Shown here: positions 50,388 to 59,270 of the stretch, in pieces | Numbering within the stretch: position 1 is the first letter of the stretch | How the letters are laid out: every line of letters begins with the position of its first letter | Assembly: GCF_900091415.1 (NCBI RefSeq) | Contig: NZ_FMHU01000002.1 | Span: 1,922,001 to 1,986,000, forward strand | Direction: 5' to 3' | Length of the DNA stretch: 64,000 nucleotides | From: Micromonospora inyonensis | GTDB lineage: Bacteria; Actinomycetota; Actinomycetes; Mycobacteriales; Micromonosporaceae | Notes under the pieces: generated by a model | What the model was told of the DNA's origin: nothing | Seen by the model: the letters and a program-made list of their open reading frames with translations, nothing else | The model's database searches: none | Position numbers and translations under genes: made by a program

Positions 50388-51955
50388 GACGACCCTTCCT
50401 CATAGATCACCTCGCCGCGCAGCACCGTGCGCCGACACACCGGCAACGGCGTCTGATCCCCCGGCCCCCGCAACTCCGGATCCTCCGCCTGCACCACCGG
50501 CAACCCACGCTCCACACCCGCCGGCGTCGACCACACCGCGAACGTCGCCGGCGCACCCAACGCCAACACACCCTCGCTGTCCAGGCCCACCGCCCGCCAA
50601 CCACCCCGCGTGTGCGCCGCGAACGCCGCCCGCACACTCATCCGCTGCGCCGGATTGTGATGCGCCGCCGCCGCCCGCACCGACCCCCACGGATCCAACG
50701 GCGTCACCGGCGAATCCGACCCGAACGCCAACGCCACCCCCACCGAATGCATCGCACCCATCGGATTCGACGCCAACGACCGGTCCACACCCAACCGCGA
50801 CTCGTACATCCGCCCCACGCCACCCCACAACCGGTCGAACGCCGGCTGCATCGACGCCACGATCCCGAACTCCACGAACCCGGCGATCAACCGCCGACTC
50901 ATGATCTCCGCGTGCTCCACCCGATGCCGGGCCGCCCGCAACCGATCCACACCCAGCCGCTCCGCCGCCCCCGCGAACCCCGCCACCACCGTGCCGATCG
51001 CCGCGTCACCGATCGCGTGGAACCCGCCCTGCACCCCGTGCGCCGCACAGTCCAACAAATGGTCACGCACCTGCTCCGCCGTCAGATACCCGTGCCCACA
51101 CGACCCCGACCGCGAATCCCGGTACGGCTCCGACACGTACGCCGTCCGCGACCCCAACGCCCCATCCGCGAACAGGTCACCCCCGGCACCCACCGCCCCC
51201 AACTCCCGGGCCCGCGCCGCACCCAGCAACTCACCCCAGTACCCGTACACCTCCGGCACCCCGACACCCGACAGCGCCAGCAGACCCGTGAAATCCTCCT
51301 CGTCGGAGATCTCCGGACCACCGCACTCGTGCACCGCCGCGATCCCCAACGACGCCGCACGCCCCAACGCCACCCGCTGCGCCGCCACCCGCTGCGCCCG
51401 CGACACCGACGCGAACGCCCCCGCCCGCACCACATGATGCGCGTCCCGACGCACCCAACCCGACGCGTCGAACCCCGCCGCCGACACCACCTCCGGACAC
51501 GCCGCCAGCATCGCCTGGGACACCAACGCCGAATGGATCGACGCCTGCGACAGATACACCCGACGACCACCGGCCGCCCGATCCAACGCCACCGCGTCCG
51601 GCAGCGCCGCGTCCACCCAGCCCGACTCGTCCCAGCCGTGCCCCAACACCACCGCGTCACCCGGCAACCCCGCGGCGAACGACGCCACCGCGTCCAACAC
51701 CGCACCCGCCGACCGCGCCCCCGACAGATCCAACCCGGACAACACCAGACCCGTATCCGTCGCGTGCACGTGCGCGTCCACGAACGCCGGCGTCACCAAC
51801 GCCCCGTCCAGATCCACCACCCGGTCCGCCGACGGCGCATCCGCCGCCGACCCCAACCAGGCGATCCGACCATCCCGCACCAGCAGCGCGGACGCGCCCG
51901 GATCCGCCGGACAGTGCAAGACACCACCGCGGTACAACGTCGAGGGGTTCGTCAT
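50384..51955 (-). CDS. YtcJ-like metal-dependent amidohydrolase
   Basis: A 523-residue amidohydrolase-3 family enzyme. The N-terminal strand VTPAFVDAHVHATDTGLVLS has the H-x-H metal ligands; GGFHAIGDAAIGTVVAGFAG and RHRVEHAEIMS supply later histidines; FGSDSPVTPLDPWGSV has the final Asp. It is the second gene of the lysine operon, 4 bp after kdd and overlapping kamD, so it is surely co-expressed. It has no place in the textbook pathway; hydrolysing an N-acyl or lactam form of a lysine-derived intermediate is a guess. Confidence 0.88.
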   Translation of the reverse strand: MTNPSTLYRGGVLHCPADPGASALLVRDGRIAWLGSAADAPSADRVVDLDGALVTPAFVDAHVHATDTGLVLSGLDLSGARSAGAVLDAVASFAAGLPGDAVVLGHGWDESGWVDAALPDAVALDRAAGGRRVYLSQASIHSALVSQAMLAACPEVVSAAGFDASGWVRRDAHHVVRAGAFASVSRAQRVAAQRVALGRAASLGIAAVHECGGPEISDEEDFTGLLALSGVGVPEVYGYWGELLGAARARELGAVGAGGDLFADGALGSRTAYVSEPYRDSRSGSCGHGYLTAEQVRDHLLDCAAHGVQGGFHAIGDAAIGTVVAGFAGAAERLGVDRLRAARHRVEHAEIMSRRLIAGFVEFGIVASMQPAFDRLWGGVGRMYESRLGVDRSLASNPMGAMHSVGVALAFGSDSPVTPLDPWGSVRAAAAHHNPAQRMSVRAAFAAHTRGGWRAVGLDSEGVLALGAPATFAVWSTPAGVERGLPVVQAEDPELRGPGDQTPLPVCRRTVLRGEVIYEEGSS

Positions 51956-51959
51956 GGCC

Positions 51960-53021
51960 CTATCCTGCCGCCAACCGCGCCGCGAACAGCCCCCGCACCC
52001 CCGGCTCCGACCGCACCAGATCCAACGCCAACTCCGCGTGACCCGGCACGTACCCGTTCCCCACCAGCATCGTCACGTCCGCCGCCAGACCCTCCGCCCC
52101 CAACGCCGCCGCCGCGAAACTCGTCGCCATCGAGAAGAACACCACCGTCCCGCCGTCCGCCGTCGCCAGGACCGCCCCGTGCTCACACCCCGGCACGTCC
52201 ACGCACACCACCGTCACGTCCGCCGGCACCCCCAGCGCCGTGGTCACCGCCGACGACAACGCCACCGGATCCCGCGCGTCCGCCAACACCACCTCCGTGG
52301 CCAGGCCCGCCGCCACCAACGCGTCCCGCTCCGCCGCCACCGGCACCACCCCGACCGTACGACCGGCACCCGCCCGCCGCGCCGCCGCCAGCGACAACGA
52401 ACCGCTCTTCCCCGCACCCCCGACCACCGCCACCGTCACCGCCCGCGGATCACCGTCCCGCTCCCGCCGCGCCACCTGCTCGGCCACCACCCGCGCCGTC
52501 AACGCCGGCGCGCCACACACGTCCAGCACGGCAAGCGACAACCCCGGATCCAGGTCCGCCGGCAACACCGCCGCGATCGACCGCGCGAACAGGATCGCCC
52601 ACCCGTCACACGGCACCTGCTCACTCCGCCCGTCCCACCGGGCCAGACCGTCGGTCACCACCAGCGGCGTCAACGTCAACGACACCAACGTCGCCACCCG
52701 GTCCCCCGACCGCAACCCCAACGGCGACCGCCGCCCCGACTCCTCGACCGTGCCGATCAACATCCCACCCGACCCGGTCACCGGATTCTGCATCTTCCCG
52801 CGCTGGGAAATGATCTCCAGCACCTCGGCGCGCACCTTCTCGCCGTCCCCACCGTGCTTCTCCGACAACTGTCGGAAACTCGCCGCGTCCAGGTTCAGCC
52901 GCTCCACCCGGATCCGCACCTCGTTCGGCGCGATCTCCCGCGCGGCGTCCAACCGCCACGCCGCCTGCGGCAGCACCCCCACCGGCTCCACGACGCGATG
53001 CAGACCCACCGGTGACGTCAC
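51960..53021 (-). CDS. kdd: L-erythro-3,5-diaminohexanoate dehydrogenase
   Basis: A 353-residue zinc-free MDR-like dehydrogenase that deaminates 3,5-diaminohexanoate to 3-keto-5-aminohexanoate with NAD+. Family features: NEVRIRVERLNLDAASFRQL, VRAEVLEIISQRGKMQNPVT, TVAVVGGAGKSGSLSLAAAR (Rossmann), DVPGCEHGAVLATADGGTVV and FFSMATSFAAAALGAEG. First gene of the minus-strand operon; GTG 53021 is preceded by GGGGGAGGG. It is divergent from kamA with 145 bp between them, a shared control region. Confidence 0.92.
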   Translation of the reverse strand: MTSPVGLHRVVEPVGVLPQAAWRLDAAREIAPNEVRIRVERLNLDAASFRQLSEKHGGDGEKVRAEVLEIISQRGKMQNPVTGSGGMLIGTVEESGRRSPLGLRSGDRVATLVSLTLTPLVVTDGLARWDGRSEQVPCDGWAILFARSIAAVLPADLDPGLSLAVLDVCGAPALTARVVAEQVARRERDGDPRAVTVAVVGGAGKSGSLSLAAARRAGAGRTVGVVPVAAERDALVAAGLATEVVLADARDPVALSSAVTTALGVPADVTVVCVDVPGCEHGAVLATADGGTVVFFSMATSFAAAALGAEGLAADVTMLVGNGYVPGHAELALDLVRSEPGVRGLFAARLAAG

Positions 53022-53166
53022 GGCAACCCTCCCCCTGTCCAGCCGCCCGAACCCCCGGTCAGGGACTCGCGTCGCGGGAAAACTTACGGCAGACTAATTT
53101 CTCCACCGCAGATTTTCCAGTAGCCTTCGAGGTCGCTGGCAGCACCGACCGCACCGAGGAGGGGTC

Positions 53167-54570
53167 GTGACACCCACACAACCGCTGGCGACGGCCACCC
53201 GTCCCAACCCGGTCGCGCCACCTTCCGCCGGCCAGCCCTACGAATACCGCCGCGCACCACTCGTCGAACCCGACTGGACCCGCTTCCCCGGCTGGCGCCA
53301 CGTCACCCGCGACCAGTGGGAATCCGCCCAGTGGCAACGCGTCAACTGCGTCAAGAACATCAAGCAGCTCCGCACCGTCCTCGGCGACACCGTCGACGAA
53401 AGCTTCTACGCCGACCTCACCGCCGACCAGCACGCCCTGGCCACCATGTCCATGCTGGTGCCACCCCAGATGCTCAACACCATGGTCCCGTTCGCCCCGA
53501 TGACCACCGAGGCGTTCCTCGCCGACCCCATCCGGCGCTACATGATCCCCGTCGCCTCCGACCGGCGCACCGACTGGCCCTCCCACCCCTACGCCAGCCG
53601 CGACTCACTCCACGAACACGACATGTGGGTCGCCGAGGGCCTCACCCACCGCTACCCCACCAAGGTCCTCGCCGAACTGCTCTCCACCTGCCCGCAGTAC
53701 TGCGGCCACTGCACCCGCATGGACCTCGTCGGCAACTCCACCCCCGCCGTCGACAAACTCAAGCTCACCCTCAAGCCGGTCGACCGCTACGACGCCCACA
53801 TCAGCTACCTCAAGGTCCACCCCGGCGTCCGCGACGTCGTCGTCTCCGGCGGCGACGTCGCCAACGTCCCCTGGCGCAACCTCGAGTCCTACCTCATGCG
53901 CCTGCTGGAGATCGAGACCATCCGCGACATCCGGCTCGCCACCAAGGCCCTCATGGGCCTACCCCAGCACTGGCTCCAGCCCGACGTCGTCGAAGGACTC
54001 GAACGGGTCGCCCGCACCGCCGCCCGCCGCGGCGTCAACCTCGCCATCCACACCCACGTCAACCACGCCCAGTCGCTCACCCCGCTGGTCGCCAAGGCCG
54101 CCCAGACCGCCCTCGACGTCGGCGTCCGCGACGTCCGCAACCAGGGCGTCCTCATGCGCGGCGTCAACTCCACCGCACCCGACCTGCTCGACCTCTGCTT
54201 CGCCCTCCAGGGCGAGGCCGGAATCCTGCCGTACTACTTCTACATGTGCGACATGATCCCCAACGCCGAGCACTGGCGGGTCCCGGTCTGGCACGCCCAG
54301 CAGCTCCAGCACGACATCATGGGCTACCTGCCCGGCTACGCCACCCCGCGGATCGTCTGCGACGTCCCCTTCGTCGGCAAGCGCTGGGTGCACATGCTCA
54401 CCGAGTACGACCGCGAACGCGGCATCTCGTACTGGACGAAGAACTACCGCACGTCCATCGAGCAGGCCGATCTGGAGGCCCTGGACAAGCGCTACGCCTA
54501 CTACGACCCGATCGACACCCTGCCCGAGTCCGGGCAGCACTGGTGGACCACCCACCGCGTCGACGACTGA
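53167..54570 (+). CDS. kamA: Lysine 2,3-aminomutase (radical SAM, PLP)
   Basis: A 467-residue radical SAM enzyme converting L-lysine to L-beta-lysine. The [4Fe-4S] motif is Cys175-x3-Cys179-x2-Cys182 in STCPQYCGHC. The PLP lysine is probably Lys405 in CDVPFVGKRW. Both acidic residues that bind the substrate epsilon-amino group in the clostridial enzyme have counterparts: Asp in YMCDMIPNAEHWR (362) and Asp399. The motif before Lys405 differs from the usual DAPGGGGK, and the protein is longer than the ~416-residue clostridial form. GAGGAGGGG precedes GTG 53167. Confidence 0.88.
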   Translation: MTPTQPLATATRPNPVAPPSAGQPYEYRRAPLVEPDWTRFPGWRHVTRDQWESAQWQRVNCVKNIKQLRTVLGDTVDESFYADLTADQHALATMSMLVPPQMLNTMVPFAPMTTEAFLADPIRRYMIPVASDRRTDWPSHPYASRDSLHEHDMWVAEGLTHRYPTKVLAELLSTCPQYCGHCTRMDLVGNSTPAVDKLKLTLKPVDRYDAHISYLKVHPGVRDVVVSGGDVANVPWRNLESYLMRLLEIETIRDIRLATKALMGLPQHWLQPDVVEGLERVARTAARRGVNLAIHTHVNHAQSLTPLVAKAAQTALDVGVRDVRNQGVLMRGVNSTAPDLLDLCFALQGEAGILPYYFYMCDMIPNAEHWRVPVWHAQQLQHDIMGYLPGYATPRIVCDVPFVGKRWVHMLTEYDRERGISYWTKNYRTSIEQADLEALDKRYAYYDPIDTLPESGQHWWTTHRVDD

Positions 54571-54578
54571 ACCCCCAC

Positions 54579-54620
54579 CACGTCGAAGGGCCCCGGCAAC
54601 CGCCGGGGCCCTTCGACGTG
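54579..54620. terminator. Terminator between kamA and csbD
   Basis: A 19-bp perfect stem (CACGTCGAAGGGCCCCGGC and its complement) with an AACC loop starts 8 bp after the kamA stop and ends 8 bp before the convergent csbD stop. Confidence 0.9.
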
Positions 54621-54628
54621 CGGCGTGG

Positions 54629-54823
54629 TCACTTCGTGAACGCGTCCCGCACGTCCCGACCCGCGTCCTTGACGTGCTCACCGGCCTGACGGGTCCGCGC
54701 GTCGGTCTGCTGCGCGGTCCCCTCGGCCCGTAGGCGCTCGTTGTTCGTGGCGTCGCCGATGCGTTCCTTCGCGGCACCGGTCAGCTCGTCGGCCTTGTTC
54801 TTCGCCTTGTCGGTGAAGCTCAC
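54629..54823 (-). CDS. CsbD-family stress protein
   Basis: A 64-residue charged, helical protein: SFTDKAKNKADELTGAAKER, IGDATNNERLRAEGTAQQTD and a Lys/Asp tail. This is the CsbD/YjbJ pattern, small general-stress proteins of unknown mechanism. GTG 54823 gives the usual MSF-type start; GGAGG lies 11 bases upstream. Convergent with kamA. Confidence 0.85.
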   Translation of the reverse strand: MSFTDKAKNKADELTGAAKERIGDATNNERLRAEGTAQQTDARTRQAGEHVKDAGRDVRDAFTK

Positions 54824-54990
54824 GTCCACCACTCCCTCCGGCTGCTCCCGGCCCGCTCGTCGGGCCTGTCCATGGACTTGCCCCGTGGTCGTCGTGGGAA
54901 ACGTGATCTGCGGTGGGCTGCACAACCTGTAAGCCATCCTAGGAAGATAGGTTGAGGGCGGAGAACAAGCCCGGGTGGTTGACTGGCCGG

Positions 54991-55557
54991 ATGGGAGAGA
55001 TCCTGCTGATCCGGCACGGCGAGACCGCCTGGAGCGCCAGCCGCCGGCACACCTCGTACACCGACCTGGAGCTGACCCCGGACGGCGAGCGACAGGCCAC
55101 CGCGCTGCGCGACCGGCTCGCCGGCCGCCCCGTCGTCACCGTGCTGGCCAGCCCCCGGCGACGGGCGCTGCGCACCGCCGAACTCGCCGGTCTCACCGTC
55201 AACGACATCGACGACGACCTGACCGAGTGGCACTACGGCGCCTACGAGGGCCGCACCACCGCCGAGATCCGCGCCGAGCGCCCGGACTGGGTCATCTGGC
55301 AGGACGGCTGCCCGGACGGCGAGTCGCCCGAACAGGTCGGCGCACGCGTCGACCGGGTGCTCGCCCGGGTCACTCCCCTGCTCGACTCCGGCGACGTCGC
55401 CCTGGTCGCCCACGCGCACGCCCTGCGGGTGCTCGGCGCCCGGTGGATCGGGCAGCCACCCGCCGTCGGCGGTCGGCTGCGCCTGGACACCGCCAGTGTC
55501 AGCACCCTCGGCCACGAGCACGGACGACCGGTCATCCTGACCTGGAACGGGCGCTGA
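54991..55557 (+). CDS. Histidine phosphatase (phosphoglycerate mutase-like)
   Basis: A 188-residue branch-2-type histidine phosphatase. The phosphohistidine motif is LIRHGETAWS; the second Arg is in VLASPRRRALRTAEL; the acid Glu in DDLTEWHYGAYEG; the second His in VALVAHAHALRVL. ATG 54991 puts the RHG motif at the expected N-terminal position. Substrate (a sugar phosphate, cobalamin precursor or other) cannot be fixed. Stand-alone gene between csbD and an Lrp regulator. Confidence 0.9.
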   Translation: MGEILLIRHGETAWSASRRHTSYTDLELTPDGERQATALRDRLAGRPVVTVLASPRRRALRTAELAGLTVNDIDDDLTEWHYGAYEGRTTAEIRAERPDWVIWQDGCPDGESPEQVGARVDRVLARVTPLLDSGDVALVAHAHALRVLGARWIGQPPAVGGRLRLDTASVSTLGHEHGRPVILTWNGR

Positions 55558-55595
55558 GCCCGGCTCGGCCCGCCGGGCCCAGGGCCGCCGGGGCC

Positions 55596-56045
55596 CTAGA
55601 TGCGCGGCGACCGCTTCTCGTACGGGGTGGAAAGCACCACCGTCGTCCGGGTGGTGACGTTCGCCGCCGTCCGGATCTCCTGCAACAGGCGCTCCAGGTC
55701 GACCGGCCCGGCCACCCGCACCAGGAGCAGGTAGAAGTCCTCCCCCGCCACCGAGTAGCAGGAGTCGATCTCCGGCAGGTGAGCCAGCCGCTCCGGGGCG
55801 TCGTCCGGCTGGGACGGGTCGAACGGGCGGATCGCCACGAACGCGGTCAACGGCAGGTCCAGCGCCTCGAACGAGACCTGCGCGGCGTACCCCTTGATCA
55901 CGCCGCGTTGTTCCAGCCGCCGCACCCGCTGGTGCACGGCGGACACCGACAGCCCCACCCGTTCGGCGAGGTCGGTGTACGACAGCCGGCCGTCGACGGT
56001 CAGGGCGGCGACGATGGCGCGATCGGTCTCCTCCACGCTGGGCAA
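55596..56045 (-). CDS. Lrp/AsnC-family transcriptional regulator
   Basis: A 149-residue regulator with an N-terminal HTH_AsnC (LSYTDLAERVGLSVSAVHQR, VRRLEQRGVIKGYAAQV) and a C-terminal RAM/AsnC ligand domain (IDSCYSVAGEDFYLLLVRVA). Members sense amino acids. It lies between the lysine-catabolic genes and the acyl-CoA dehydrogenase, in the same direction as the latter, so it may control lysine use; that link is positional only. Confidence 0.9.
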   Translation of the reverse strand: MPSVEETDRAIVAALTVDGRLSYTDLAERVGLSVSAVHQRVRRLEQRGVIKGYAAQVSFEALDLPLTAFVAIRPFDPSQPDDAPERLAHLPEIDSCYSVAGEDFYLLLVRVAGPVDLERLLQEIRTAANVTTRTTVVLSTPYEKRSPRI

Positions 56046-56138
56046 CCTACCGGGAAAACCCTCTCCGGGCGACGACGTCCCACCACGGCGTCCCGCGCGT
56101 CACATTCCGACCGCGGGACGCCAGAGTGGACGGCCGGG

Positions 56139-57281
56139 TCAGCCCTTGGCCAGGGCGCGGGAGATCACCAGTCGCTGGATCTGGTTGGTGCCCTCCACGA
56201 TCTGGAGCACCTTGGCCTCCCGCAGGTACCGCTCCACCGGGTGGTCGGCGACGTAGCCGGCACCGCCGAGCACCTGGACCGCGTCGGTGGTCACCCGCAT
56301 CGCCACGTCCGTGGCGAACAATTTCGCCTTGGCCGCCTCGATCGAGTACGCCCGGCCGGTGTCGCGCAGCCGGGCCGCCGCCAGGGTCAACGCCCGGGCC
56401 GCCGAGATCTGGGTGGCCAGTTCCGCCAGCATGAACCCCAACCCCTGGAAGTCGACGATCGCCCGGCCGAACTGCTGCCGCTCGCGGGCGTAGCCGACCG
56501 CGTAGTCCAGCGCCCCCTGGGCCAGCCCCACCGCGCAGGCGGCGATGCCCAGCCGGCCGGAGTCCAGCGCGGACATCGCGATGGTGAAGCCGGTGCCCTC
56601 CCCACCGACCAGGCGCTCCGCCGGCACCCGGGCGTCGTCGAAGGCGATCTGCGCCACCGGCGAGGACCGCAGCCCCATGGTCTTCTCGGTGGCCTGCGGC
56701 GTGATCCCCGCGGTGCCCGCGTCGGCCAGCAGGCAGGAGATACCCTTCGCGCCCGGCCCGCCGGTGCGGCAGAAGACGTTGTAGAAGTCGGCACTGTGCG
56801 CGTGGGTGATCCACGCCTTGGTCCCGGAGACGACGTACTCGTCGCCGTCGCGGACCGCCCGGGTGGTCAGCGACGCCGCGTCCGACCCGCCCTGCGGCTC
56901 GGAGAGGCAGTACGCGCCGAGCAGTTCCCCGCCGAGCATGTCGGGCAGCCGCTTACGCAGCTCGTCGCTGCCGTACTGGGCGACCGGGAAACAGGCCAGG
57001 GTGTGCACGCTGACCGCCTCGGCCACCGCGAGCCAGCGGCTGGCCAGGATCTCCAGCACCTGGAGGTAGACCTCGTACGGCTGGGCGGCCCCGCCGTACT
57101 CCTCGGGGTAGGGCAGGCCGAGCAGGCCGGCCCGGCCGAGGGTGCGCAGCACCTCCCGGGGGAACTCGGCGCGTGCCTCGAAGTCGGCGGCCCGGGGCGC
57201 GAGTTCCCGGTCGGCGAGGTCGGTGGCGAGCTCCAACAGGTCGTGGGCCTCGTCGGTGGGGAGGATCCGGTCGACAGTCAT
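56139..57281 (-). CDS. Acyl-CoA dehydrogenase
   Basis: A 380-residue FAD enzyme with the N-, middle and C-terminal domains of the family: GLPYPEEYGGAAQPYEVYLQ, AYCLSEPQGGSDAASLTTRA, SGTKAWITHAHSADFYNVF, ERQQFGRAIVDFQGLGFMLA, and catalytic Glu in LQIVEGTNQIQR. Short-chain (butyryl-CoA) specificity would suit crotonyl/butyryl-CoA metabolism from lysine, but cannot be read from sequence. ATG 57281 is the best start. It runs in the same direction as the Lrp gene, 93 bp apart. Confidence 0.92.
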   Translation of the reverse strand: MTVDRILPTDEAHDLLELATDLADRELAPRAADFEARAEFPREVLRTLGRAGLLGLPYPEEYGGAAQPYEVYLQVLEILASRWLAVAEAVSVHTLACFPVAQYGSDELRKRLPDMLGGELLGAYCLSEPQGGSDAASLTTRAVRDGDEYVVSGTKAWITHAHSADFYNVFCRTGGPGAKGISCLLADAGTAGITPQATEKTMGLRSSPVAQIAFDDARVPAERLVGGEGTGFTIAMSALDSGRLGIAACAVGLAQGALDYAVGYARERQQFGRAIVDFQGLGFMLAELATQISAARALTLAAARLRDTGRAYSIEAAKAKLFATDVAMRVTTDAVQVLGGAGYVADHPVERYLREAKVLQIVEGTNQIQRLVISRALAKG

Positions 57282-57453
57282 CGTGCGGTGCGCTCCGTGG
57301 GGGTGGGGGTGAGCCGGACACGCCAACCGCCGTGCGGCGGGCGCGCGGGCCGCGGACCAGCGTGAGCACGCCCGACCCGTGCGGAGCCGGAACGCGGCGC
57401 GCGGTGGACCGCCGCTTCGGCGGATGTCCCTCGCGCGTGCCCACGCCGTCAGC

Positions 57454-58775
57454 TTAACGCTCGTTCGGGCCGCTCGGGTCGGTCGGTCGGCCGACCGCCT
57501 CCGGCACGGTGGCCGCCGGACCGGCCCCGTCCCCCGACTCCCCGTCCCCCGGCGGCCCGGCGTACGCCCGGGCGACCGTGGCCCGGTCGAACACCCGCCA
57601 CGTCGACGCCGTCACCAGCACCGCCACCACGACCCCGCCCAGTACGGGGCGTCAGCCCGAACCGCGCGGCGAGCACCCCGCCGAGCAGCGCGCCGACGCA
57701 GTTCCCGCCGGCCGCGACGAACAGGTTCGCGCTGCCGACCCGCCCCAGCAGCTCCGGCGGGGTCAGCCGCTGGCGCAGCGAACTGGCGACGATCCCCCAC
57801 AGCGCCCCGTGCACCCCGAACAATGCCAGCGCCCCGCCGACGACGTACGCGTCGGACGAGACGGCGAGCGCCAGGTGCAGCGCGACCTCGGTGAGCAGCC
57901 CGATCCGGATGGTCCAGGTCGCGCTGACCGCCGCGATGAGCCGGTCACCGACCAGCGCGCCGGCCAGGCTGCCGACGGCCATGCAGGTGAGCAGGACGCC
58001 GTAGCCGACCGACCCGAGGCCGAGCCGATCCCGCGCGAGCAGGACCAGCAGCGCGAACGCGGCGGTGAGCGTAACGTTGAGCAGCCCGATCAGCACCGCC
58101 ATGGTGCGCAGCAGCCGGTGCCCGGCCAGCCAGCGGAGACCCTCGACAAGGTCCGCCCTGACCGACCGGGTGCCGGCGGTGGCGGGCTGCGGACGGTACG
58201 TCCCGGATCCCGGCCAGGAGCACCGCGCTCACCGCGTACGCGGCGGCGTTGACCAGGAACGGCACGCTTGCCGCCAGCACGAACAGCAACCCGCCGAGGG
58301 GACTGGCGACCATTCCCTGGGCCACCGTCGTGCCGCCGGAGAGCCAGCCGTTCGCCCGTTCAAGGCGGTCCCGGGGCACCACCGCCGGGACCATCGCCTG
58401 ACTCGCCGACCGGACGACGATCTCGCCGGTGTTCAGCAGGAACAGCACGGTGTAGAGCAGGGCGACCGCAACCAGGCCGGTGATGACGAGCCCGCCGAGC
58501 ACCAGCAGCGCGACCACCCGCAGCCAGTCGACGACGATCATCAACCGACGCCGGTCGACCCGGTCGACGAGGACCCCACCGGGGAGGGCGAACAGCAGCC
58601 AGGGCAGCCACGCGACCGCGAACGCCCCGGAAACCACCACCGGGTCGTCGGTGAGCGAGGCGACCAGCAGCGGTGCGGCGACCGTGCTCAGTCCACTGCC
58701 GAGGGCCGAGGTGGTCGCCGCCGCCCACAGTCGACCGAACCGTCCGTCGAGTCGTTCCCCCGCCCCGTGCGTCAC
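57454..58775 (-). pseudogene. MFS transporter, multiply frameshifted
   Basis: From GTG 58775 it reads as an MFS exporter of the enterobactin/EntS-like group (SALGSGLSTVAAPLLVASLT, ALPGGVLVDRVDRRRLMIVV, NGWLSGGTTVAQGMVASPLG). The frame is lost near 58195, then resumes in another frame (VRADLVEGLRWLAGHRLL, LLVLLARDRLGLGSVGYGVL, LFVAAGGNCVGALLGGVLAA) and shifts again near 57640 (VVVAVLVTASTWRVFDRATV) before TAA at 57454. At least two indels, plus an IS630 element whose TA lies 11 bp upstream of the start. Confidence 0.82.
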
Positions 58776-58834
58776 CGCGGGACGCTAGTGCAGCAGGTCG
58801 CAAGTCCTGTTCGGGATGAGTGTCCTGTGTTTGC

Positions 58835-59227
58835 TTACGCTTCGTAGTCGGCGAGGTGGACGAGGGCGGCCGTGTCGAAGGCGTCGTCGGGGCTGCCCTC
58901 CCACTGGCCGGTGTGCAGGTGTTGGGGGGTGTAGGAGTTGGAGGCGGGGTCGTAGAGGGCGAAGGCCCACCGGTTGCCGCCGAGGTACTCGATGCGGCAC
59001 AGCGGGATGCGCTCCTGCTTTTCCTCTGGGCCGATCAGGGCCGCGAAGTAGCCGAAGGAGCCGCGCCAGCGGGTGTCGACTTCGGTGAGGGCGGGCCAGC
59101 GGCCGCTGGTGATGGCGCGGTGGTCGACGTGGTCGTCGACCTCTTCCTTGAGCGGGCGTGGCGGAACGGGCACGGGGAGAGTGTCGCGCACTGCCGGTCC
59201 GGCCGGGTCCGGGGACGCGCGCGGCAT
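58835..59227 (-). CDS. IS630 passenger protein, unknown function
   Basis: A 130-residue protein inside the IS630 element, divergent from the transposase. Its conserved part starts at WPALTEVDTRWRGSFGYF and includes IPLCRIEYLGGNRWAFALYD, NSYTPQHLHTGQWEG and DDAFDTAALVHL. The same positions (WP-L--V--R--G-F-Y; R--Y-G; RW--A-Y; NSY) recur in the passenger of the other IS630 element at 7040-7411. The first ~40 residues are Pro-rich and may not all be translated. No known domain; a partner or regulator of the transposase is the simplest guess. Confidence 0.65.
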   Translation of the reverse strand: MPRASPDPAGPAVRDTLPVPVPPRPLKEEVDDHVDHRAITSGRWPALTEVDTRWRGSFGYFAALIGPEEKQERIPLCRIEYLGGNRWAFALYDPASNSYTPQHLHTGQWEGSPDDAFDTAALVHLADYEA

Positions 59228-59270
59228 GATGGCTGCTACCCCTGTCCTCTCTCGTCCCGGAGTGTCCCCG

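Noticed and set aside
48879..52813. Long plus-strand frames opposite kamD and the amidohydrolase
   Set aside because: Arg/His/Pro-rich shadows of recognised enzymes on the other strand.
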